Of a DNA stretch of 5,246 bases, positions 1-5,246 are shown in pieces. The translations under genes were made by a program, and so were the position numbers. Below the pieces are notes generated by a model. It made no database searches, was not told where the DNA came from, and was given only the letters and a program-made list of their open reading frames with translations. Source of the stretch: Actinomycetota bacterium (GTDB lineage Bacteria > Actinomycetota > Actinomycetes > S36-B12). The stretch lies in contig WLHM01000112.1 of NCBI GenBank assembly GCA_009702725.1, positions 1 through 5,246 of the forward strand, in the 5' to 3' direction. How positions within the stretch are numbered: position 1 is the first letter of the stretch; the number at the start of each line of letters is the position of its first letter.

Positions 1-74
1 ACTTCTTGTTCGCGGCAAACCCAGGTAAGGCGAGTACGCCGCCCGCGTGGGCATGCCGGATCTACCACTGCTAA

Positions 75-2315
75 TTAGAGTTTTTCAACCGGCGCGTATC
101 TAAGTAGAAGTCGCTTGATACCCGAGGACCCAAAATCGATGGTGGCGTCAGCTTTGGCGCCAACGCCATCAGCCGAAACAACCGTGCCAAGACCAAATCG
201 CTCATGGGTAACTCGATCACCGGCAGCCAGCACGATGGTTGGACCATCGTTATCTGAACGGTCACCAAGGCGGCGCGCAGCGCTCGTGCTATTCGGTGAG
301 GACCCAAATCCATTTGACCCAATTGGCATACTCATCGGCTCTTCACGCTCCCATTGCACATCTGGGATTTCGTCAAGGAAGCGGGAGGCGGGATTAAATG
401 ATGGAGTGCCCCATGCCGATCTGGTCATCGAACGTGTTACATAAAGCCGCTCGCGAGCTCGGGTGATACCAACATAAGCTAGGCGGCGTTCTTCTTCTAG
501 CTCCTTTGGATCACCGAGGGACCTTGAGTGCGGAAAGATGCCATCCTCCATCCCCGTTAGGAACACCACCGGAAATTCAAGGCCTTTTGCCGTATGCAGA
601 GTCATCAGAGTGACGACGCCGCCGAGTTCATCCCGATCAGGGATCTCATCAGCATCGGCCACAAGTGACACGCGCTCTAAGAAGTCAGTAAGGGTGCCTT
701 CGGGGTTCTCGTTTGCAAACTCCTGCGCCACAGATTCAAGCTCCGCTAGGTTTTCAACCCGGGTTTCATCTTGGGGATCAGCTGACCCCTGCAATTCAGT
801 TAGGTAGCCACTTTGCTCAAGCACCGCCTGCAACACGGTAGCCGCATTCGCCCCTGATTCAACGATCGTGCGCAGATCGCTGAGCATCAGGGTAAACGTC
901 TCGATACTGGAAAGGGATCGGGTGGCAACACCGGGTGCCTCTGACGCCCTATCCAAGGCCGCTGCGAACGAAATTCCGGCCCGCTGGGCGAATGCGTCGA
1001 CCATGGCTTCGGCGCGCTCACCGATGCCCCTTTTGGGGACATTAAGGATTCGCTTCAGTGAAACTTCATCGGTGGGGTTTGCGAGTGTTCGGAGGTAGGC
1101 AACCGCGTCGCGCACTTCACGGCGCTCATAGAATCGAACGCCTCCGACTACGCGATAGGGCATCCCGACGCGAATGAAGATGTCTTCAACTGAACGAGAC
1201 TGAGCATTGGTTCGATAAAAGACCGCGACATCGCTTGACTTCAAACCCTCCTCATCACGTAGCCGCCTGATTTCGTTGGAGATAAATGATGCCTCATCAT
1301 GTTCATCGTCGGCCACATATCCGATGATGGCCGGGCCAGCTCCAGCGTCCGTCCAAAGATTCTTGGCCCGACGGCTTCCGTTTCGTGAGATAACTGCATT
1401 AGCGGCCGTAAGAATTGTTTGGGTGGAACGGTAATTCTGCTCCAGAACGATCGTGCGGGCATTTGGGTAATCGCGCTCGAACTCCTCGATATTACGAATT
1501 GTCGCTCCGCGGAATGCATAAATCGATTGGTCGGCATCGCCAACTACGCAGAGCTCACCCGGTGGCAAATCAGCAGTACCTGAGCCCACCAACTCTTTGA
1601 TGAGTACATATTGCGCGTGATTAGTATCTTGATATTCATCAACCAGAATCTGCCTGAACCGGCGCCGGTAGTGCTCCGCCACGTCTGGGAAAAGCTGCAG
1701 CAATGCAACAGTCGCCGATATTAAGTCATCGAAGTCAAATGCGTTGGCGCGCTGCAGTCGCCGCTGATAATCACGGTAGGCCTCAGCGAGGGTTTGCTCC
1801 ATGTGATTACTTGCCTGCCGGGCAAACTCCTCGTAATCAATTAACTCATTCTTCAGGTTTGACACCTGCGCCAAGAAAGCCCTGGGGCTGTAGCTTTTGG
1901 GATCTAGATCCAATTCGCGAATCACCATCGTCATGAGGCGCAATGAATCGGCTTGATCGTAGATGGTAAATGTGCGGCTGACTCCAAGTCGACCCGCTTC
2001 AATGCGCAGGATTCTCACGCAGGCACTATGAAATGTCGATACCCACATAGCCCTCGAGCTTGAGCCGACTATCTCCGCAACTCTCTCCTTCATCTCACCG
2101 GCAGCTTTATTGGTGAATGTGATCGCCAAGATTTCGCTAGGTTGCGCATCGCCGGTAGCGAGCAGATGAGCAATACGGCGAGTGAGGACCCTTGTCTTAC
2201 CCGAACCCGCCCCCGCCACAATCAACAAGGGGGTTACCCGGTGTTCAACGGCAGCCAGCTGCGCCGGATTTAGGTCTGACGTTAGCTCTGCCGTCGGCAC
2301 CGGGTTGGTTATCAC
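75..2315 (-). CDS. pcrA: PcrA/UvrD1-type superfamily 1A ATP-dependent DNA helicase
   Basis: This is a 3'-5' DNA helicase that unwinds DNA during excision repair and replication-fork rescue in the cytoplasm. The 746-residue length is normal for actinobacterial PcrA/UvrD1. All SF1A motifs are visible in order: Q motif LNPAQ (15-19), Walker A AGAGSGKT (34-41), motif Ia ITFTNKAAGEMK (65-76), Walker B/motif II VDEYQD (225-230), motif III VVGDADQSIY (257-266), motif IV LEQNYRST (291-298), motif V TLHTAKGLEF (572-581) and motif VI YVGITRARE (614-622). A low-complexity linker at about 657-697 leads to a C-terminal Tudor-like domain (GDRVTHERFGLGTV, 699-712), which in the family contacts RNA polymerase. 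The start is GTG. An in-frame TAG lies 45 bases upstream with no ATG, GTG or TTG between, so this is the first possible start. There is no Shine-Dalgarno, but a -10-like hexamer ends seven bases upstream, suggesting a leaderless transcript. The only cysteines are C99 and C256. The gene is intact. Confidence 0.96.
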   Translation of the reverse strand: MITNPVPTAELTSDLNPAQLAAVEHRVTPLLIVAGAGSGKTRVLTRRIAHLLATGDAQPSEILAITFTNKAAGEMKERVAEIVGSSSRAMWVSTFHSACVRILRIEAGRLGVSRTFTIYDQADSLRLMTMVIRELDLDPKSYSPRAFLAQVSNLKNELIDYEEFARQASNHMEQTLAEAYRDYQRRLQRANAFDFDDLISATVALLQLFPDVAEHYRRRFRQILVDEYQDTNHAQYVLIKELVGSGTADLPPGELCVVGDADQSIYAFRGATIRNIEEFERDYPNARTIVLEQNYRSTQTILTAANAVISRNGSRRAKNLWTDAGAGPAIIGYVADDEHDEASFISNEIRRLRDEEGLKSSDVAVFYRTNAQSRSVEDIFIRVGMPYRVVGGVRFYERREVRDAVAYLRTLANPTDEVSLKRILNVPKRGIGERAEAMVDAFAQRAGISFAAALDRASEAPGVATRSLSSIETFTLMLSDLRTIVESGANAATVLQAVLEQSGYLTELQGSADPQDETRVENLAELESVAQEFANENPEGTLTDFLERVSLVADADEIPDRDELGGVVTLMTLHTAKGLEFPVVFLTGMEDGIFPHSRSLGDPKELEEERRLAYVGITRARERLYVTRSMTRSAWGTPSFNPASRFLDEIPDVQWEREEPMSMPIGSNGFGSSPNSTSAARRLGDRSDNDGPTIVLAAGDRVTHERFGLGTVVSADGVGAKADATIDFGSSGIKRLLLRYAPVEKL

Positions 2316-2321
2316 TGATGC

Positions 2322-2327
2322 ATCGTA
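2322..2327 (-). promoter_or_regulatory. Putative -10 element of a leaderless pcrA promoter
   Basis: Read on the minus strand, the hexamer TACGAT fits the actinobacterial TAnnnT -10 pattern. It is followed by exactly six bases and then the GTG start at 2315. Transcription starting at about -7 from the hexamer's last T would therefore begin on the start codon. No purine-rich ribosome binding site precedes the GTG, which agrees with leaderless initiation, common in actinobacteria. No convincing -35 box is visible. This is an inference from spacing only. Confidence 0.4.
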
Positions 2328-2401
2328 GGCAAGGTGCCTGACACCGCGAGTCGGCGGCTACACCTAATTGCGCAACCCTGAAGGTCGGCGGATAGTGCCA
2401 A

Positions 2402-4348
2402 CTACCGGACGTACCCAACAATCGTCGCATTCGCCGAGGCTGCGACCGATGAAGTAACCAGAATCTGGCCATCGGACCCCACCGGAGCTAAAACCAGCGC
2501 TGCGTAGCGAGTATTTGCCACCACCGGGGCCGAACGGGTTGCCGGTGGCTGCCCGCCGGATGCGTAGACGGTGACCGTGCCGTCAGTCGGACTCCTCTTA
2601 GTTTGCACCCGGAGCAGCACCGCCTTTAGCTTCTTCACTCCTGGCAGCCCGAATTGCTTGGCAACCTTGAAACTCTTGGTTTCGCCCGCGGTGAACTTGC
2701 TCCCGAAGACAAATCTGGGTGACAGTGCAATCGCGGTGCTCGGGGTGGCGCCAGTGCCATAACCCAGAACTTCGACGCGCAGATTGACGGCCGGTTTTTT
2801 TGACGCGGCCAAGCTCACCGCACCGCCGGATACTGGAACTAGCATCACAGCCTTATGCATTGTGGCGCGCGGGAAGCGGAACTTCGCCGAAGCGCTCTTA
2901 TCGGTTCGCCCGATGCGAACAGATCCACCGCTCGTTGCATCTTTACTCGTTATGAAAATTAATGCAGATGTCGCATCAGCCGGCACCCCGATGAGGTTTA
3001 CAGTGCGCTCCTCGCCAGGCTGCAATGGTCCATCGGTGGTCGACTCATAGCCAATCATCGAGCCCACCGGGAAGAAATCCACCGGCCCGATCGGCGCTGA
3101 CGGCGCGGGTGCGACCGGCGCATTATTTGCCGGAGGCTCGGTGCTCGCGCCAGTGCCACCCTTGCTCTTGGTGTAGTACCCAACTACGTCAACAATTAAG
3201 TCGGTAGCACCTGACGTGGTGGCAAGGACAATCGTGCCATCGGATGAAACCGGAAGTGTCGCCGTGCCGGACGCATCACCGTTCATGATCGTATTTACGA
3301 CGGTTTGGCTGACTCTTTGACCTGGTGACCAAACGCGAACACGCGAGGCGGAATTGGCGCCTAGGGCTGAAACATTAATTGTTACACCGGTAACGCCGGT
3401 TGCCGGTACCCCTCCGATTCCGGTCACTTTCACATAGATTCGATTACCATCTCCCGAAAATCGATCCTGCAGTATTCGGCAACGGCCCTGGTCACCGACA
3501 CCAACGCGGGTATTGAGGGCATTGAACGGGGCGATTGCCACCATCTCGCCAGTTGGTGTGAAATCACCGGTGGTCGCACCTGAGGATTGCCCCTTACAAA
3601 ATGGGGCGTCGATTGGCGAACCATCCCAAAATGAACTTGTCGCGGTCGCACCATCCCAGGTTAAAGAAATGTGAATGTGGTTTCGATGGCAAACGGTGTC
3701 GTTACCCTGCTCCGGCTTGCTGAAGCAACCTTTAAGTTCGGTCCAGCCGCGATTGATGTCGTAGCCCCGCCAAATTCGGTCATTCCAGCCGATATACATC
3801 ACGCCAAGGCGAATTGCGTTGCCGTATGGAATACCGGCTTGATCGGGGCCGAGTAACCAGTTCAGGAAAGTCTCGGCGTTCGCGCGCTGCTGCGCATTAC
3901 GAACGCTGACCATCCAGTCCAGTGCGCGACCCTCCTTGTGCTCACTTTGCCCACCAATATCGCAGGCGCGCGGAATCCAAACCGTTTGATCGGCCCCGTA
4001 GGTAGCTTTGATTAAATCTGAGAGCCGCTGGGTACCTGGCTTCGCGCTCGGATCACATTGGGCCTGACCTTCGTATTCGGCACTGACGTCATAAGTTGGC
4101 GGTAACGCCACCGGGTAGGCCGGTGTTGCTGCTGGCGGCAAGCCTTCGCCAGGCACGGGGGCGCCGGCCAAGGGGCCGGTCCAACTACTGGGCTGCCAAA
4201 TGCCATCGCCCGCTTGGGCAATCGGAATACCAATTATCACTGCCACCGCGACGAACCCCGCGACGAGGCCGACCCTAGGCGGTCGAGCACCTCGACCCAT
4301 GGGTCGGTCAGCAGGCAGGGCAGAATGCCCTTTACGGCGGGGAAGCAC
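2402..4348 (-). CDS. Secreted LAS-type zinc peptidase-fold protein with three C-terminal beta domains
   Basis: This 648-residue protein is probably exported. A basic N-region (RRK, then RPPR by residue 25) is followed by a hydrophobic segment at 26-44 and a signal-peptidase-type AQA|G site at 44-47. A Pro/Ala/Gly-rich linker runs to about 85. Residues about 86-243 form a LAS/M15-like domain of the ARB_07466 C-terminal type. It has the SEHKEGRALDW motif (H137 and D144, spaced H-x6-D) and HIHIS (H224, H226), so H137, D144 and H226 are likely zinc ligands. Cysteines 98, 130, 208 and 220 could form disulfides. Residues about 268-393 are a beta domain ending VDVVGYY. A Pro/Ala linker (about 394-423) leads to two diverged copies (about 424-532 and 541-648). 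A role in peptidoglycan cleavage or envelope binding is inferred; no substrate can be read from the sequence. The annotated GTG follows an in-frame TGA by 12 bases, with AGGTGG directly abutting it. ATG at residue 17 is a credible alternative and would leave a standard 30-residue signal peptide. Confidence 0.9.
   Translation of the reverse strand: MLPRRKGHSALPADRPMGRGARPPRVGLVAGFVAVAVIIGIPIAQAGDGIWQPSSWTGPLAGAPVPGEGLPPAATPAYPVALPPTYDVSAEYEGQAQCDPSAKPGTQRLSDLIKATYGADQTVWIPRACDIGGQSEHKEGRALDWMVSVRNAQQRANAETFLNWLLGPDQAGIPYGNAIRLGVMYIGWNDRIWRGYDINRGWTELKGCFSKPEQGNDTVCHRNHIHISLTWDGATATSSFWDGSPIDAPFCKGQSSGATTGDFTPTGEMVAIAPFNALNTRVGVGDQGRCRILQDRFSGDGNRIYVKVTGIGGVPATGVTGVTINVSALGANSASRVRVWSPGQRVSQTVVNTIMNGDASGTATLPVSSDGTIVLATTSGATDLIVDVVGYYTKSKGGTGASTEPPANNAPVAPAPSAPIGPVDFFPVGSMIGYESTTDGPLQPGEERTVNLIGVPADATSALIFITSKDATSGGSVRIGRTDKSASAKFRFPRATMHKAVMLVPVSGGAVSLAASKKPAVNLRVEVLGYGTGATPSTAIALSPRFVFGSKFTAGETKSFKVAKQFGLPGVKKLKAVLLRVQTKRSPTDGTVTVYASGGQPPATRSAPVVANTRYAALVLAPVGSDGQILVTSSVAASANATIVGYVR
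2405..2728 (-). repeat. Third, diverged beta domain of the secreted protein (residues about 541-648)
   Basis: Residues 541-648 keep the layout of the first beta domain: an opening Phe/Arg segment, a gly-rich turn before a charged strand, a central hydrophobic strand (KAVLLRVQT), a VLAPVGSDGQ segment matching the LPVSSDGT segment of the first copy, and a closing strand ATIVGYVR that parallels VDVVGYY. Identity to the first copy is low. The call rests on the order of these landmarks and on the shared VGY ending at the very C-terminus. Confidence 0.5.
2753..3079 (-). repeat. Second, diverged beta domain of the secreted protein (residues about 424-532)
   Basis: Residues 424-532 open with FFPVGSMIGYES and end with VEVLGYGT, mirroring the opening FNALNTR and closing VDVVGYYT of the first copy. 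The central segments ALIFITSKDA and VMLVPVSGGA match the positions of TINVSALGA and TLPVSSDGT. It follows a Pro/Ala linker. The domain is Lys/Arg-rich in its second half. I read it as a degenerate copy of the same fold, at moderate confidence. Confidence 0.5.
3170..3547 (-). repeat. First beta domain of the secreted protein (residues about 268-393), closest to the actinobacterial consensus
   Basis: The segment contains FNALNTRVG, a KVTGIGGVPATGVTGV stretch, TINVSALGA, TLPVSSDGT and the closing VDVVGYY. This matches the recurrent, roughly 120-residue beta domain of many secreted actinobacterial proteins, whose usual landmarks resemble LDTR, GVPASGV, LNVT and VDVVGYF. It is generally taken as a binding or structural module, and no catalytic residues are evident. 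Confidence 0.7.
4293..4306. repeat. Perfect 14-bp palindrome centred on the alternative ATG start
   Basis: CGACCCATGGGTCG reads identically on both strands. Its centre is the ATG codon for residue 17 of the secreted protein, at 4298-4300 on the minus strand. It could be an operator or a chance product of the Met-Gly-Arg coding sequence. Confidence 0.6.
4318..4330. repeat. 5-bp perfect inverted repeat with a GAA/TTC triloop
   Basis: On the plus strand GGGCA and TGCCC flank GAA. It lies within codons 7-11 of the secreted protein if the GTG start is right, or in its leader if ATG17 is right. Its core CAGAATGC recurs in the larger intergenic hairpin at 4418-4446. Confidence 0.5.
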
Positions 4349-4354
4349 CCACCT
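4349..4354 (-). promoter_or_regulatory. Shine-Dalgarno-like AGGTGG abutting the GTG start
   Basis: Minus-strand AGGTGG sits immediately before the GTG at 4348 with no spacer. Normal spacing is about 5-9 bases, so this is either a poor ribosome binding site or a sign that the true start is elsewhere, such as ATG at residue 17. The ATG itself has no purine-rich tract close upstream. Confidence 0.35.
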
Positions 4355-4359
4355 ATCGT

Positions 4360-4373
4360 GTCATGCGCGTGAC
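4360..4373. repeat. Near-perfect 14-bp palindrome in the divergent intergenic region
   Basis: GTCATGCGCGTGAC has seven symmetrical pairs, six Watson-Crick and one T-G. It lies 11 bases upstream of the GTG start of the secreted gene. A second GTGAC at 4378-4382 and a GTGAG at 4385-4389 follow. Both its position and symmetry would suit a regulator site, but no known consensus is recognised. Confidence 0.4.
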
Positions 4374-4417
4374 GGAAGTGACGAGTGAGACATGGGCAAT
4401 CGGCAAACAACAACCAT

Positions 4418-4446
4418 GTAATTTGCCCCAGAATGCGGCAAATTAC
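4418..4446. repeat. 10-bp perfect-arm inverted repeat, a likely operator between the divergent genes
   Basis: The arms GTAATTTGCC (4418-4427) and GGCAAATTAC (4437-4446) are exact reverse complements around a 9-base spacer. The spacer continues the fold with one C-C mismatch, then CA/TG pairs and a GAA triloop. Each arm contains a -10-like TAATTT, one per strand, so a protein bound here could control both genes. It ends 28 bases before the PIG-L start. There is no T-run after it on either strand, so a terminator is unlikely. Confidence 0.65.
4419..4424 (+). promoter_or_regulatory. Possible -10 element for the PIG-L deacetylase gene
   Basis: TAATTT fits the TAnnnT pattern and would give a leader of roughly 45 bases. 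It lies inside the left arm of the inverted repeat at 4418-4446. No good -35 box is seen 15-19 bases upstream, so the call is weak. Confidence 0.25.
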
Positions 4447-4466
4447 CCCTATCCGGGGTTAATCAA
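4440..4466 (-). promoter_or_regulatory. Possible promoter for the secreted-protein gene
   Basis: On the minus strand TTGATT (plus positions 4461-4466) is followed after 15 bases by TAATTT (4440-4445). The hexamers resemble -35 and -10 elements, but the spacer is short. The -10 lies in the right arm of the hairpin at 4418-4446. Transcription would start near 4433 and leave a leader of about 85 bases before the GTG. Confidence 0.25.
4445..4459. repeat. 5-bp inverted repeat overlapping the larger hairpin
   Basis: ACCCC (4445-4449) and GGGGT (4455-4459) flank TATCC. The left arm shares two bases with the right end of the 4418-4446 hairpin, so the two structures compete at the junction in RNA. 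It ends five bases before the AAGGAG of the deacetylase gene. Confidence 0.4.
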
Positions 4467-4470
4467 GGAG
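4465..4470 (+). promoter_or_regulatory. Ribosome binding site of the PIG-L deacetylase gene
   Basis: AAGGAG is a strong Shine-Dalgarno match placed four bases before the ATG at 4475. The spacing is slightly short but workable. An in-frame TAA lies just upstream at 4460-4462, so this ATG is the only sensible start. Confidence 0.8.
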
Positions 4471-4474
4471 AGTC

Positions 4475-5194
4475 ATGCTCGAGAAAGACACCGTGGAGCG
4501 GGTCCTAGTCATTACCGCCCACCCTGATGACTTGGATTTTGGGGCTGCCGGGACCATCGCCTGCTGGGTTGAGGAAGGTATTTCGGTCACTTACTGCATC
4601 ATCACTGACGGTGACGCTGGCGGCGCTGACCCAACAGTTCCACGCGGTGAGATCGCCAGTATCAGGCAAGCCGAACAGCGGGCCGCCGGTGCCGTACTCG
4701 GGGTGAGCGATATCAGATTTCTTGGGTACCGCGATGGCGAACTAACCGTTACCCATGACCTACGGCGCGACCTGAGCCGGGTTATTCGCCAGGTTCGCCC
4801 CCAGCGGGTGCTGATGCAGTCACCCGATCGTAATTGGAAACGCATCTACGCCTCGCATCCAGATCACCTGGCGGCCGGCGAAGCTTCGATTTCCGCCATC
4901 TACCCAGATGCCCGCAATCCATTTGCCCACACTTCGCTCATCAAAGATGAGGGCTTGGCAGATTGGACCGTCGGCGAGGTTTGGGTCATGGGTGCACCTA
5001 CCTTGAATCACTATGTCGATGTCACGGACAAGTTCGAGATGAAATTGGCCGCGCTGCACGCGCATGCGAGTCAGACGGCACATATGGACGATCTCGCCGG
5101 CCGCATCACCGGCTGGCTATCGGTGCAGGCCGCCGAAGCTGGGCTACCAGAGGGCCGGCTAGCCGAGGCCTTCATGGTTGTTGACACCGCCTAA
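4475..5194 (+). CDS. PIG-L (LmbE-like) family zinc-dependent deacetylase
   Basis: PIG-L enzymes hydrolyse the N-acetyl group of N-acetylglucosamine-type substrates in the cytoplasm. The family includes MshB and Mca of mycothiol metabolism. The 239-residue length suits the compact members and is shorter than MshB or Mca (about 290-300), so I do not assign either. The N-terminal strand VLVITAHPDDLDFGAAGT (10-27) holds the AHPDD motif: H16 and D19 should bind zinc and D18 act as general base. SHPDH (127-131) supplies H131 as the third ligand and H128 as the probable counterpart of the MshB catalytic histidine. A C-terminal KLAALHAHASQ (190-200) is a typical family signature. The segment TDGDAGG (44-50) follows the second core strand as in relatives. 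There is no signal peptide. The gene is divergent from the secreted protein gene across a 126-base region with inverted repeats. Substrate is unknown. Confidence 0.93.
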   Translation: MLEKDTVERVLVITAHPDDLDFGAAGTIACWVEEGISVTYCIITDGDAGGADPTVPRGEIASIRQAEQRAAGAVLGVSDIRFLGYRDGELTVTHDLRRDLSRVIRQVRPQRVLMQSPDRNWKRIYASHPDHLAAGEASISAIYPDARNPFAHTSLIKDEGLADWTVGEVWVMGAPTLNHYVDVTDKFEMKLAALHAHASQTAHMDDLAGRITGWLSVQAAEAGLPEGRLAEAFMVVDTA

Positions 5195-5246
5195 GTGCAC
5201 CGGGGCTACCCGTCAATCAGCTAAACCTGCTCGATCCGTCAAAAAA

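Larger units (their letters stand above)
4211..4348 (-). other. Signal peptide region of the secreted protein (residues 1-46, or 17-46 if the ATG start is used)
   Basis: The hydrophobic core covers residues 26-44 and is preceded by arginines at 15, 19, 22 and 25. The AQA|G site after residue 46 fits type I signal peptidase. No lipobox cysteine is present, so the product should be released or held by its own domains rather than lipid-anchored. No sortase motif occurs at the C-terminus. Confidence 0.8.

Noticed and set aside
1..74. Short open frames on both strands and a GCCC-GCGT-GGGC hairpin downstream of pcrA
   Set aside because: The frames are under 26 codons, open to the window edge and without recognisable sequence. 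The stem is only four base pairs with no T-run, so neither a gene nor a terminator can be supported.
115..444. Plus-strand open frames opposite pcrA and opposite the secreted-protein gene
   Set aside because: They have no family motifs, lie entirely inside strongly supported minus-strand genes and show the composition of antisense shadows.
2316..2401. Terminator between the secreted gene and pcrA
   Set aside because: Only weak 4-5 bp dyads and a direct repeat GTCGGCGG (2350 and 2384) are present, with no T-run on the minus strand.
4164..4179. Perfect inverted repeat CCGGCC-AAGG-GGCCGG
   Set aside because: It lies inside the codons of the Pro/Ala/Gly-rich linker of the secreted protein, where GC-rich complements arise easily from codon bias.
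4475..5194. Assignment of the deacetylase as MshB or Mca
   Set aside because: The metal-binding motifs are shared by the whole PIG-L family, and the protein is about 50-60 residues shorter than those enzymes.
5195..5246. CGGG-GCTA-CCCG hairpin, 7-base direct repeat CCGTCAA, and terminal A-run after the deacetylase gene
   Set aside because: The four-pair stem has no T-run on the plus strand. The A-run would be a T-run for a convergent minus-strand gene, but its hairpin would lie outside the window.
5213..5246. Minus-strand open frame entering from the right edge and ending in TGA at 5213-5215
   Set aside because: Only eleven codons are visible, and the first two or three come from the A-run. 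This is too little to claim a gene end.

Overview
The window looks like chromosomal DNA from an actinobacterium. It is moderately GC-rich by eye. The pcrA-type helicase ends in the Tudor-like tail usual for that phylum. The secreted protein pairs an actinobacterial type of extracellular peptidase-fold domain with a beta domain ending in a VDVVGYY-like signature, which is also common there. Two genes start with GTG, and one of them has what looks like a leaderless promoter. An uncultured aquatic actinobacterium is plausible, but the sequence does not settle a genus.

Layout: positions 1-74 lie downstream of the helicase and hold no gene I can support. A complete pcrA/uvrD1-type DNA helicase runs on the minus strand at 75-2315. 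After an 86-base gap, a complete 648-residue secreted protein lies on the same strand at 2402-4348. It has a signal peptide, a LAS-type (VanY/M15-like) zinc peptidase-fold domain, a Pro/Ala linker and three tandem beta domains. A 126-base divergent intergenic region follows (4349-4474), then a complete 239-residue PIG-L/LmbE-family zinc deacetylase on the plus strand at 4475-5194. The last 52 bases hold only a short hairpin and an A-run at the window edge.

How the genes may relate: the secreted protein probably acts on or binds the cell envelope. PIG-L enzymes remove acetyl groups from N-acetylglucosamine-type substrates. The two are transcribed divergently and could share control through the inverted repeats between them. 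pcrA lies downstream of the secreted gene but appears to have its own promoter, so it need not belong to the same unit.

Most unusual part: positions 4293-4459 carry a cluster of inverted repeats. They include a 10-bp perfect-arm hairpin over putative divergent promoters, a second hairpin sharing the core CAGAATGC, and a perfect 14-bp palindrome centred on an alternative ATG start of the secreted gene. I found no CRISPR array, tRNA, rRNA, insertion sequence or clear defence system. The genes belong to known families, and any novelty lies in the architecture of the secreted protein and in this regulatory region.
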